Source of the DNA: Candidatus Altimarinota bacterium
GTDB taxonomy: Bacteria; Cyanobacteriota; Cyanobacteriia; Cyanobacteriales; Microcystaceae
Direction of reading: 5' to 3'
Length of the DNA stretch: 64,000 bases
Assembly: GCA_012031035.1 (NCBI GenBank)
Contig: JAAUUT010000007.1
Coordinates: 29,824-93,823 of the forward strand
The translations under genes were made by a program, and so were the position numbers. The notes under the pieces are model-generated. The model was given only the letters and a program-made list of their open reading frames with translations. It was not told the DNA's origin and did not search any database. Each line of letters starts with the position of its first letter. Positions within the stretch are counted from its first letter, which is position 1. Positions 38,969 through 47,192 of this stretch are shown piece by piece.

Positions 38969-38995
38969 CTACACTTGTAATCTTTTGTAGTGTAG
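38969..38995. promoter_or_regulatory. Inverted repeat upstream of the cassette gene
   Basis: CTACACT (38969-38975) and AGTGTAG (38989-38995) form a 7-bp perfect inverted repeat with a 13-base spacer, starting 10 bp upstream of the phosphotransferase ATG and inside the cassette leader. Candidate operator or leader hairpin. Confidence 0.45.
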
Positions 38996-39038
38996 CACGC
39001 TATGTTACATATGTATGGTTTTTTTTCGACGGCTCAGC

Positions 39039-39055
39039 AAGCTAACTATTTATTA
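39039..39055 (-). other. attI-like integrase site at the cassette boundary
   Basis: On the minus strand CCTAATAAATAGTTAGC pairs an inverse core (CTAA) with the core GTTAGCTT. This is the simple-site form of an attI, with the cassette inserted after its G. It lies between the cassette and the divergent integrase relic, where attI belongs. Confidence 0.55.
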
Positions 39056-39060
39056 GGCTG

Positions 39061-39230
39061 AAACTTTCTAGATATCAACCCTGTATGGGACAAAAAACAG
39101 AAATTTTCCGTATATCTACCCCATATGGAATAATATCACGAAACTTTTGGTATATTCATTGGATGATATCGATAAACTTTCTTAATATCATGCTAAATAG
39201 TTATAATATCAAGAATTTTTCTAGATATCA
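39061..39230. repeat. Phased direct repeats AAACTTTCTAGATATCA in the attI/integrase-promoter region
   Basis: Degenerate copies of a 17-bp motif (AAAYTTTYNNRTATNTCA-like) begin at 39061, 39101, 39141, 39174 and 39214, spaced 40, 40, 33 and 40 bp. The ATATC core also appears between them, at 39133, 39166 and 39205, so cores recur about every 20 bp. They occupy the stretch between the cassette and the integrase relic. They could be integrase or regulator binding sites, or iterons linked to the nearby parA. Confidence 0.6.
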
Positions 39231-39269
39231 TTCTATGGAAAAATCTCCTAAAAAAAACACAAAAGATAA

Positions 39270-39494
39270 ATCAGCAATGTTATTCATCTGAAGCATTATT
39301 CTTATAAAATAGAGATAAGCTATATTGCCTGGATTAAATACTATATTTTATTTCATAATAATAAACGACATCCTAGAGACATAACTAGAGCAAAAATCGA
39401 AGTGTTTTTGACTTATTTAGCAGTAGAGGAGAATGTAGCGACATCTACTCAAAATCAAGTGTTCAATACAATTTTGTTTTTGTATATCGTTTAA
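39270..39494 (+). pseudogene. Remnant of an integron integrase (IntI-type tyrosine recombinase), N-terminal part
   Basis: The open stretch between TAA at 39267 and TAA at 39492-39494 encodes H-L-K-H-Y-S-Y, then Y-I-A-W-I-K-Y-Y-I-L-F-H, K-R-H-P-R-D, I-E-V-F-L-T-Y-L-A-V and V-A-T-S-T-Q-N-Q. These are the SAM-like N-terminal domain signatures of IntI integrases (typical form: L-K-H-Y-S-Y-R-T-E, I-L-F-H-x-K-R-H-P, E-x-F-L-T-x-L-A-V, S-T-Q-N-Q). There is no start codon, the catalytic C-terminal domain is absent and a stop follows, so it is dead. It points away from the cassette, the canonical divergent integron arrangement. Confidence 0.75.
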
Positions 39495-39643
39495 ATGCTT
39501 AACAGCCGATCTTGCAGAAACAAATTTGTCTTAACTATCGACGTTAATTTACATCACAAAAGTATTTTTGTCGATTTGATGGCGCTATACTTTTGGATGA
39601 TTGGGAAATAATGACTGGTAACTGATAAAAGCGATCGCGAACT

Positions 39644-40231
39644 ATGATTATCGCAATTACTGCCCTTAAAGGGGGAGTTGGCAAAACAACAACTGCTGTT
39701 CATTTAGCTGCCTATTTGCAAGAAAAAGCCCCGACTTTGTTAATCGATGCCGATCGCAACCGTTCGGCGTTAGTCTGGTCTAAAGAAGATAAATTACCTT
39801 TTTACGTCGCTTCGCAAGCGGGTTCCACTAGCTTAGTCAAAAAATATACTCACATCGTTATCGATACGCAAGCCAGACCAGAAATTGACGATTTAAAAGA
39901 TTTAGCAACAGCAAGCGATTTACTAATTGTTCCGACGACTCCCAATCATTTAGATTTAGATACTACCGCCAAAACCGTTGAAATCCTAGAATCTTTAAAC
40001 GCTAATTTTAAAGTTCTTCTCACTCAAGTAGACTCGCGTACAAAAAGCGGGCGAGACGCTAGAGAATTTATTGAAGAACATAAACTTCCTACCTTTAAAA
40101 CCGATATTCCCCATTTGGTAGCATTTGAAAGAGCGCCTCAAAAAGGAGTAACGATAAAAGAATATCCCGATCCGCGATCGCATGTAGGTTGGTCTAGTTA
40201 TGTTGCTGTTGGTCGCGAAATTTCTCCCTAA
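39644..40231 (+). CDS. Orphan ParA-family ATPase
   Basis: 195 residues, the short form of ParA typical of plasmids and some chromosomal loci. Deviant Walker A is K-G-G-V-G-K-T-T-T (residues 10-18), followed by L-I-D-A-D-R-N-R-S-A-L-V-W and V-I-D-T-Q-A-R-P (switch region). No ParB-like gene is adjacent. These short ParAs position plasmids, carboxysomes or protein clusters. It lies just downstream of the repeat array and integrase relic on the same strand as the latter, possibly part of the same acquired segment. Confidence 0.88.
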   Translation: MIIAITALKGGVGKTTTAVHLAAYLQEKAPTLLIDADRNRSALVWSKEDKLPFYVASQAGSTSLVKKYTHIVIDTQARPEIDDLKDLATASDLLIVPTTPNHLDLDTTAKTVEILESLNANFKVLLTQVDSRTKSGRDAREFIEEHKLPTFKTDIPHLVAFERAPQKGVTIKEYPDPRSHVGWSSYVAVGREISP

Positions 40232-40266
40232 GCCAACCCACACAAATTTTAGAATGATGAATTGGT

Positions 40267-40980
40267 TTAATGGGCGGTCGCAGACTTATAAACTTGATTT
40301 AAACTCCAATCGTAGCTGAGGTAACGAAGGCGAGTTTCTTTGGGTAATTCGACGGTAGATAAATAATCCTGGATGTATTGAGGAATGGATTCTGCGACTT
40401 TGAGGAAATCCTGACGATACCATTTAAATATCTGACTGCAATAAAGGGTATTAGAAGAAGAATCGTAATACACTTTCGCTCGATTATTAATAAAACGCTC
40501 CGTATCGTTTTTTAATTGAGCTTGTACGTTTTCAGGTAAATAAGCTTCGTTGCGCAACAGGGGACAACCGATAGATGCACAGACCAAGGCAAAATGAAGG
40601 CGAGGATCGTTAAATTCTCGTCGCAAAATACCGTGTTCGATATCGTTGAGACTGTAGCAACAATCGTCCATTTGATAGAATCGACGGGAAAAAAACGCTA
40701 AAAAGCCAATCCAGTTAGGAATTCCCAAAATTGTCGGACGAATTGAGGAAATCGGATAAACGGATAAAACGCGATCGATAGTTAGTGCATTGTAAAGATT
40801 GAGCCACAGAGCCAATCTTAGATCGCGATCGCCATAAGATTTAAGCTTTATTTGGGAAATTTCATCCAACCAATCAGTTAATTTTTGTCTGGATTCAACC
40901 TTCCAAGCTTGATAGTTTACTCTTCCTTGGTTATCTACATACTGTCGCAGTAATTCATCCCACGGTTTAAAGTTAAGCAT
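40267..40980 (-). CDS. DUF547 domain protein
   Basis: 237 residues. The blocks W-L-N-L-Y-N-A-L-T-I-D, D-I-E-H-G-I-L-R, D-P-R-L-H-F-A-L-V-C-A-S-I-G-C-P and F-K-W-Y-R-Q-D-F mark DUF547, whose conserved Asn, His and Cys suggest a papain-like or transglutaminase-like enzyme of unknown substrate. No signal peptide is seen. It is 13 bp downstream of the histidine kinase on the same strand, so probably co-transcribed with it. Confidence 0.85.
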   Translation of the reverse strand: MLNFKPWDELLRQYVDNQGRVNYQAWKVESRQKLTDWLDEISQIKLKSYGDRDLRLALWLNLYNALTIDRVLSVYPISSIRPTILGIPNWIGFLAFFSRRFYQMDDCCYSLNDIEHGILRREFNDPRLHFALVCASIGCPLLRNEAYLPENVQAQLKNDTERFINNRAKVYYDSSSNTLYCSQIFKWYRQDFLKVAESIPQYIQDYLSTVELPKETRLRYLSYDWSLNQVYKSATAH

Positions 40981-40993
40981 TGTTATTAAAAAT

Positions 40994-42904
40994 TTATTGA
41001 TTAGCGATCGCTGATTTAAGTTCTATCCAAAAACGGCTTCCTTGCTGTAAACTCGATTCTACGCCGACTCGCCCGCCCATGCGTTCTATGCCGCGTTGGA
41101 CGATCGCCAAGCCAATTCCAGTCCCCGCATAGGTTTCAATGCCGTGCAGTCGCTCAAAAGGTTTAAAAATGCGTTGTTGGTGTTGGGGTGCAATCCCTAT
41201 GCCATTGTCTTCAACCCATAAACGGATATAATCTCCCCGTTTTTCTGCCCAGATTTGTATCTGAGGTTGAACGTTTTTAGATACAAATTTTATAGAATTT
41301 GTCAAGAGGTTGATGATAATTTGTTTAAGGATGCTGCGATCGCCCATCGCAACGGGAAGGAGTGGGTTAACGACAACCCGCGCCCCAGTCTCCTTAAGTT
41401 CTTGTTTTAGTTCGGTCAAAACTTCTTGGACAATGACATTCAAATCGACTTGATAGAGTTGAATTTCATCGCGTCCAAGCCGACTGTAGGCAAGCAAATC
41501 TTGAATTAACCTATCCAGACGCGATGCAGCTTCTACAATCCGATGGGCATATTCTTGTCCCCATCCATCCAAGCGATCGCTGTAATCTTCTAGTAAAATC
41601 TGAGCAAATCCCTCAATCGCTCGCAAGGGCGCTCGCAGATCGTGAGCAATTGAATAAGAAAATGCTTCGAGTTCTTGATTAGCCTCTTCTAGCTGTTTTG
41701 TCCTTTGTTGTACTCTTTGCTCTAGTTCTAGGGCATAATCTCTTACTTGAGAGCGCAGTTGAGATTGTTGAACGGCGATCGCGAGTTGAGCGGCTACTTC
41801 ATAGGCAATCTCCCGCTCTTGAGCCTTAAAAGCGTTGGGTTGAGAGGCAAACAAGTTAAGATTGCCGAGATGCCTATTTTCGACCAGCATCCCTACGCGC
41901 AGAAAACTTCGATATCCTTGGGAAAGCAACGTTTCTAATTGAGGCGATCGCGAACTCAAGCCCGCAATATCTGCTATGTATGAAGTGGATTCTCGCTCGA
42001 CGTTGCGATCGTCAATGATAGCTAAGGATAGATTGGGATCGCCAGCCAAAATTTTGACTCGATTTGTTTTAACATCAAACACGACGATCGCGCCCTGACA
42101 ATCCGAACGCGAGTCGATCAGATAAGTTAGGATATCTTGAGCGAGTGTTTCAATCGATTGAGCCAAAAGGATTTTTCGGTCAATTTGATGTAATGTCTCT
42201 AAACGTCGAGCCGAACGTCGTATTGTTTCTGTTTGCTGCTGAGTAGTTTTGAGAACATTTTCATAATTTTGAGAAATGTCGAGCAGTCGATCGCGAATGA
42301 AGTAGGCTAGAATTCCTCCGATGGCGATCGCTGAAATAATACTAAAACCGATGACGATTTGCGTTGTTTGTCTGACAGTTTGACTGCGTTTGTTGCGCAA
42401 TTGTTCTTCAGTTGCGATCGATGCTGAAATCTTAGCTCGGATTTTATCCATTAACTGTTGGCGAGCTTTAAGATTTGCTAATAACTTGCTTTTTTCCTGT
42501 CCTATCTGGGCAAATAAATAAGGGGTATAACGCTCCCATTGCTGATAGAGTGCTTCGATTTCAGCTAGCTGCTTTTTTTGAGTAGGATTATCGGCAACCA
42601 ATTGTTCTAGTTTGTCAAAACTAGGCTCTACATAAGCGATCGCTTTATTGTAAGGTTCGAGAAATTCGCGATCGCCAGAGAGAAGGTAGCCGCGTCCTCC
42701 TGTTTCCAAATCTAAAAGCAGTTTTTGCGTTTGGTTCGCCTGTGCAATTACTCTATCCGTATGGTCAACCCGCTGCATCGCATCGAGTAGTCGAACAATT
42801 TGCCAGATGGAAATTCCAGCTAGCACGAGTAGTAAAACAATCGGTAGCGCGATCGCTTGAATTAATTTACGTTTAAAGATAGATTGAGCAATATGTAATA
42901 GCAT
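40994..42904 (-). CDS. Sensor histidine kinase: CHASE3-GAF-HisKA-HATPase
   Basis: 636 residues. Two membrane helices (about 15-35 and 182-202) bracket a CHASE3 sensor (L-D-L-E-T-G-G-R-G-Y-L-L-S-G). A GAF-like region follows (about 240-390). The dimerisation/phosphoacceptor motif is S-Y-S-I-A-H-D-L-R-A-P-L-R, and the ATPase has N-boxes (L-L-T-N-S-I-K-F), V-E-D-N-G-I-G-I and G-T-G-I-G-L-A-I. The HisKA subtype with Y-x-I-A-H-D-L-R-A-P-L-R-A resembles cyanobacterial phytochrome-type kinases, but no chromophore cysteine is evident in the GAF. Likely partner is one of the response regulators on the opposite strand. Confidence 0.9.
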   Translation of the reverse strand: MLLHIAQSIFKRKLIQAIALPIVLLLVLAGISIWQIVRLLDAMQRVDHTDRVIAQANQTQKLLLDLETGGRGYLLSGDREFLEPYNKAIAYVEPSFDKLEQLVADNPTQKKQLAEIEALYQQWERYTPYLFAQIGQEKSKLLANLKARQQLMDKIRAKISASIATEEQLRNKRSQTVRQTTQIVIGFSIISAIAIGGILAYFIRDRLLDISQNYENVLKTTQQQTETIRRSARRLETLHQIDRKILLAQSIETLAQDILTYLIDSRSDCQGAIVVFDVKTNRVKILAGDPNLSLAIIDDRNVERESTSYIADIAGLSSRSPQLETLLSQGYRSFLRVGMLVENRHLGNLNLFASQPNAFKAQEREIAYEVAAQLAIAVQQSQLRSQVRDYALELEQRVQQRTKQLEEANQELEAFSYSIAHDLRAPLRAIEGFAQILLEDYSDRLDGWGQEYAHRIVEAASRLDRLIQDLLAYSRLGRDEIQLYQVDLNVIVQEVLTELKQELKETGARVVVNPLLPVAMGDRSILKQIIINLLTNSIKFVSKNVQPQIQIWAEKRGDYIRLWVEDNGIGIAPQHQQRIFKPFERLHGIETYAGTGIGLAIVQRGIERMGGRVGVESSLQQGSRFWIELKSAIANQ

Positions 42905-43361
42905 TCTTTGGCTTATTATAAATTTTTAAGCACGCGAAAATCAAGCACTATGACTTAAAATAAACCCTAAGTTAGAGACGATGAATTTATTAGATTACTC
43001 GGTCTATTTATTAGGATCGATACCTTGTTGCGATCGCCTATCCAAAGTCATAAATTTTTATTTTCAAATTAAAAAATAAATCAATTTTAATTTTTTTAAT
43101 TATTTATATTTTTTTATATTTTACAAAATATATAGTCAATTAACTTAAAAAATATTTGTAATCTATATTGACAGCTAAAAGATAACTTTAGAGGTAAAAA
43201 ACAACTCAAAGAATCCCTCATTATGTAGATAATTTCCTTGAATTCAATAGTTATTCTGGAGATTAAAGCAAGTAAATCAACAATAATTTTTTAATATTTC
43301 TGGGATCTTAGCAAGTCCCTAAATATAACTTGAAGACGAGCGGAAAACCAAGATTATAGTA
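42905..43361. promoter_or_regulatory. AT-rich divergent intergenic region
   Basis: 457 bp, very AT-rich, between the kinase (minus) and the response regulator (plus). It presumably holds promoters for both. No gene, repeat or recognisable operator is seen. Confidence 0.4.
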
Positions 43362-43804
43362 ATGACGTTGAGCGTATACGAAATCTTATTAGTAGAGGAT
43401 GACTCGAATGACATTCTGTTTATTCAGCGTGCATTCCGCCAAGCCAATATCAGAAATTCAATTCATATTGTCAGAAATGGCGATGATGCAGTTGCTTATC
43501 TGGCAGGAGAAGGAAAATATACCAGCCGAGAAACGTATCCATTGCCTTTATTAATCTTACTCGATTTGAAGTTGCCTTGTCGTTCTGGGTTAGAAGTCCT
43601 CGAATGGCTTAAAGAGCAACCCATTCTCAAGCGCATTCCCGTCGTTATCTTGACTTCATCGAAGGAAAGTATCGATGTCAACCATGCTTACGATTTAGGC
43701 GTAAATTGCTACTTACTTAAGCCTGTTAGATTTGATGCCTTGATTAAATGGTAGAGGCGATCGACACCTTTTGGCTGCAATTAAACCAATATCCGTCGAT
43801 TTAA
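43362..43804 (+). CDS. Response regulator (Rcp1-like receiver), frameshifted as read
   Basis: About 147 residues of a stand-alone receiver. The acidic pair is in L-V-E-D-D-S-N-D, the phosphorylated Asp in L-I-L-L-D-L-K-L-P, and the lysine in L-L-K-P-V. The frame stops early at I-K-W. Adding one A to the run at 43746-43748 gives I-K-M-V-E-A-I-D-T-F-W-L-Q-L and a stop at 43802-43804, the normal C-terminal helix of Rcp1-type regulators that serve phytochrome-like kinases. It diverges from the CHASE3-GAF kinase and is followed by a receiver-kinase hybrid. Confidence 0.88.
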
Positions 43805-43987
43805 TTACCAAAGAAAGAGATAGCTTTATTTAAAACGGAAGATGACGAGAGATTGCCGATGGGATAAGCTGTTATAAACGATTAAAAAGAACTCAAATTT
43901 TAGTACGGATGTTTTATGATAGCGTCTCTACTAAATTTTTGACTTCAAAAAATTAATCCCGACGATCGCTCTCTCAAATAGCAAAAA

Positions 43988-45487
43988 ATGATAGATTCCG
44001 ATCGCGCATTACAACGCATATTAATAATAGATGACAACCCGGACGATCGTCTTTTAGCACGACACGAATTGAACCGAGAATATCCTCAAGTTCAAGTCAT
44101 CGAAATTGGCGATCTCGATAGTCTCAATCGAGAAATAGAAACAGGAAATTTCGATCTCGTCATTACAGACTACGAACTGAAATGGACGAACGGAATCGAA
44201 GTGCTTCAAAGCATGAAAACTCGCGATCGCCTTTTACCCGTCATTATGTTCACTAATTCCGGTTCCCAAGAAGTAGCAGTGGAAGCGATGAAAACGGGTT
44301 TAGACGATTACGTGCTTAAATCGCCCAAATATCGCATTCGCCTGACGCAAGCGGTACGATTGTCCTGGGAAAACTCCCAAATGCGCCGCCGCGAGATCGA
44401 GTTAGAGATGCGCTTGCAATGTTTGCTCGATCGCTTGGAAGTAGGCGTATTTCGAGCGACCTTAGACGGGCAGTTGCTAGAATTTAATAATGGCTTTATG
44501 AGGATTTTGAAACTCAATTCCCTCGAACAGGCGGAAACATTTTATCAGGAACAATTTGCCTCTCATCCAGTCGATCGCACCTCAGAAAAGCAATGGAAAC
44601 GAGAAGTTCAAATTCAGTGTCCCGATGGGACTACCGTCTGGGTTGAGATTAGCGAAACATTAACGAAATTCACTAGCGCAACTGTAATAGACGGACTACT
44701 GACGGATATAACCGAGAAAAAACAAGCACAAAGCGAGATCGAGCAGATGAATCAAACTCTCGAACGCCGCGTCAGCGAGCGAACAGCGCAACTTCAGGCT
44801 AGTAACAGCGAATTGGAAATGTTTGCTGAATCTATTTCTCACGATTTGCGATCGCCAATACGTCAGATCGGTAACTTTGTCGGCTTTTTCGAGCAGCATT
44901 TGCGAGCGACTGCGATCGATGATACTAGCGTACAATACCTACAAAGAATTGCCCACTTAAGCGAACAAGCCAACCGCATCATTGAAGAGTTGCTCGAATA
45001 TTCTAAGTTGGGAAGTTCTGAGTTGAGGGTTGAGAGGGTTGATATGAATAGTCTGGTGCAAGAGGTGCGGCGGATGTTTTCAGAAGAACAAGCGCAACGC
45101 AAGATTGTCTGGGAAATCGAACCCTTACCCCAAGTAAGAGGCGATCGCATTCTCCTACGTCAAGTCTGGCAAAACTTGATTGATAATGCACTTAAATATA
45201 CACGTCCCCATCAGCATCCCGAAATCGCGATCGGTTCTAAATCTGGCAAGGGCGAGACAATTTTTTTTATTCGAGATAATGGCGTAGGATTTAATATGCA
45301 GGGATATAATCATCTTTTTCAACTCTTTGGGCGCTTACACGCCAGCGAGGAGTTTGAGGGAACGGGGATTGGACTAGCTAACGTCAAGCGAATTCTCGCT
45401 CGTCACAACAGCAGGATTTGGGCAGAGGGGTTCATCGAGCGAGGAGCAACATTTTACTTTTCTTTGCCCGAAAATAAAGTAGAGTAA
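43988..45487 (+). CDS. Hybrid signalling protein: receiver-PAS-histidine kinase
   Basis: 499 residues. An N-terminal receiver (I-I-D-D-N-P-D-D, phosphorylation Asp in V-I-T-D-Y-E-L) is followed by a PAS region (about 145-250), a coiled coil and a kinase core with phosphoacceptor E-S-I-S-H-D-L-R-S-P-I-R and ATPase motifs (W-Q-N-L-I-D-N-A-L-K-Y-T, I-R-D-N-G-V-G-F, G-T-G-I-G-L-A-N). The order receiver first, kinase last suggests it relays from another kinase rather than sensing directly. Part of a four-gene signalling cluster. Confidence 0.9.
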   Translation: MIDSDRALQRILIIDDNPDDRLLARHELNREYPQVQVIEIGDLDSLNREIETGNFDLVITDYELKWTNGIEVLQSMKTRDRLLPVIMFTNSGSQEVAVEAMKTGLDDYVLKSPKYRIRLTQAVRLSWENSQMRRREIELEMRLQCLLDRLEVGVFRATLDGQLLEFNNGFMRILKLNSLEQAETFYQEQFASHPVDRTSEKQWKREVQIQCPDGTTVWVEISETLTKFTSATVIDGLLTDITEKKQAQSEIEQMNQTLERRVSERTAQLQASNSELEMFAESISHDLRSPIRQIGNFVGFFEQHLRATAIDDTSVQYLQRIAHLSEQANRIIEELLEYSKLGSSELRVERVDMNSLVQEVRRMFSEEQAQRKIVWEIEPLPQVRGDRILLRQVWQNLIDNALKYTRPHQHPEIAIGSKSGKGETIFFIRDNGVGFNMQGYNHLFQLFGRLHASEEFEGTGIGLANVKRILARHNSRIWAEGFIERGATFYFSLPENKVE

Positions 45488-45639
45488 TATACCATTTCCC
45501 CAAAAAAGCGATCGAGGTCATTATTACGTCTTACGGATTATTTATTTAATCTAAAAAAATGCCAGAATGAATCCATTCTTAACGATCCCACAGGTTTATT
45601 AATTGATTGCAAACGAGTGCGAGCGATAGGCGAGGCTAA

Positions 45640-46071
45640 ATGAATAACAAAAATCTTAATATCCTGATTGTAGAAGATGACATAATCGATGCTACGAATA
45701 TCAAACAAGTATTGGAGATGAGCGACAATACGAAAAATGTTTATGTAGCACCCAATGGTTTAGAAGCGCTAAAAATGCTACGACCAACCGACGGGAAATT
45801 GCCTCTTATTGCTCCTTATCGCCGTTTGATCGTGTTAGATATCAATTTGCCAACCATGAACGGAATTGAGTTTTTACAACACCTCCGTTCCGAGCCTCAA
45901 TTAAATAGTATTCCTGTGGTAGTGTTGACAGGAGCAAGTAGCGATCGCTATGTTTTAGAAGCCTATCAACTCAATGTAGCGGGTTATATCGTCAAACCTG
46001 TAAACTTTAATAGTTTTATTGAAGCATTAACAACTTTAAGTAAATATTGGGTTCAGTGTGAAATGGCCTAA
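45640..46071 (+). CDS. Response regulator, single receiver domain
   Basis: 143 residues: receiver only, with I-V-E-D-D-I-I-D, phosphorylation site L-D-I-N-L-P and lysine in I-V-K-P-V. It is likely the output or shuttle partner for the hybrid kinase immediately upstream, 152 bp away. The creatininase-family gene starts 26 bp downstream. Confidence 0.9.
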   Translation: MNNKNLNILIVEDDIIDATNIKQVLEMSDNTKNVYVAPNGLEALKMLRPTDGKLPLIAPYRRLIVLDINLPTMNGIEFLQHLRSEPQLNSIPVVVLTGASSDRYVLEAYQLNVAGYIVKPVNFNSFIEALTTLSKYWVQCEMA

Positions 46072-46097
46072 ATCACTACCGACTTCCGACTTCTCTC

Positions 46098-46924
46098 ATG
46101 CTGCACGGATTCATCCCTCCCCATCGCTATTTTCCTTATCTTACCTGGACTGAAATTCAGTCAATGCCAGAGCGAGAGAATGTTGTCATCGTCCAACCTG
46201 TGGGGGCGATCGAACAACACGGCCCTCATTTACCAATTGTCGTCGATTCTGCGATCGCGATGGGCGTTTTAGGTAAAGCATTAGAGAAACTAGAAGCTGA
46301 TGTTCCAGTCTATGCTTTACCTTGTTTGTATTATGGAAAATCTAACGAACATTGGCATTTTCCTGGGACGATTACGCTGAGTGCCCAAACGCTACTCTTA
46401 GTTTTAATGGAAGTAGCAGACAGTCTTTATCGGTCGGGATTTCGCAAACTGATCTTCATGAATGCTCATGGCGGACAACCGCAAGTGATAGAGATTGTAG
46501 CAAGGGATATCCATCAAAAATACGAAGATTTTTTAGTCTTTCCTTTATTTACTTGGCGCGTGCCCAATATTGCTAAGGAATTACTCACCCAAAAGAATTA
46601 GACTATGGCATTCATGCTGGCGATGCAGAAACGAGTCTCATGCTTGCATTGTTAGAAGAACAAGTCAAGATGGAAAAAGCAATAAGCGAATATCCTAGCA
46701 ATTTGCCAGAAAATAGTTTGTTGGATATGGAAGGTAATTTACCGTTTGCTTGGTTGACCAAAGAATTAACTCAAAGTGGCGTGATGGGAGATGCTACAGT
46801 TGCAACCAAAGAAAAAGGCGATCGCATACTCGAATCGCTTGCTGAGGGATGGGTACAAGTTATCAAAGATGTTTATAAGTTTCGTCAGCCTAATGCTACT
46901 CAAAATTCAAAACAATCCATATGA
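46098..46924 (+). CDS. Creatininase (creatinine amidohydrolase) family protein, frameshifted as read
   Basis: About 275 residues. The metal-binding signature is V-G-A-I-E-Q-H-G-P-H-L-P, with further ligands in F-M-N-A-H-G-G-Q-P. The frame stops at L-T-Q-K-N near 46601. One A added to the four-base run there gives T-Q-K-E-L-D-Y-G-I-H-A-G-D-A-E-T-S, which includes the expected H-A-G-x-x-E-T metal site, and continues to 46924. Members hydrolyse cyclic amides or formamides; the cyanobacterial substrate is unknown. It overlaps the following PLP-enzyme fragment by ATGA. Confidence 0.88.
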
Positions 46925-47127
46925 ATGGACAATTAGCAGACGATGCAAGCAACATCGATTATCTTTTAGGTAAGACACGCGATCGGGGCGTTAATTTTTT
47001 ACAAAGCTTAAACGAACGTCCGGTTAGCGTTTTGCCTCCCCCATACGAAATCGAATCGCTTTGCGATCGGGGAATTGGTGCAGAGAGAGAGACGAACAAC
47101 TTATTTAACTTCATTATAAAGTTTTAA
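46921..47127 (+). pseudogene. N-terminal fragment of a pyridoxal-phosphate-dependent enzyme
   Basis: The ATG at 46921 overlaps the creatininase-family stop (ATGA). The first 45 or so residues (Y-L-L-G-K-T-R-D-R-G-V-N-F-L-Q-S-L, then R-P-V-S-V-L-P-P-P) look like the N-terminus of PLP-dependent decarboxylases and aminotransferases. The remaining 400 or so residues, including the PLP lysine, are absent: the frame runs into unrelated sequence and stops, and a minus-strand gene follows at once. Likely a deletion remnant. The family call rests on a short stretch. Confidence 0.45.
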
Positions 47128-47192
47128 AGCTGATATATCGACCGAACCAAAAGCAATACTCAAAGCGATTTGTAAATTTTCTAGAAATTTAA

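Larger units (their letters stand above)
37854..39045 (-). mobile_element. Integron gene cassette (phosphotransferase gene plus attC)
   Basis: The 5' end on the minus strand is at G|TTAGCTT (39046|39045). That sequence is the exact complement of R'' (AAGCTAAC) in the attC at the other end, as required when a circular cassette is opened by recombination between G and TT. The cassette is 1192 bp and holds one gene in the standard orientation, with a 75-bp-plus leader and attC directly after the stop. The flanking attI-like site and integrase relic are on the other side of the 5' boundary. Boundaries are read from the sequence; mobility is inferred. Confidence 0.78.

Noticed and set aside
39085..39291. 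A 68-codon plus-strand frame in the integron region
   Set aside because: It overlaps the phased repeats and the integrase-relic edge, has repeat-driven AT-rich content and no protein-like pattern.
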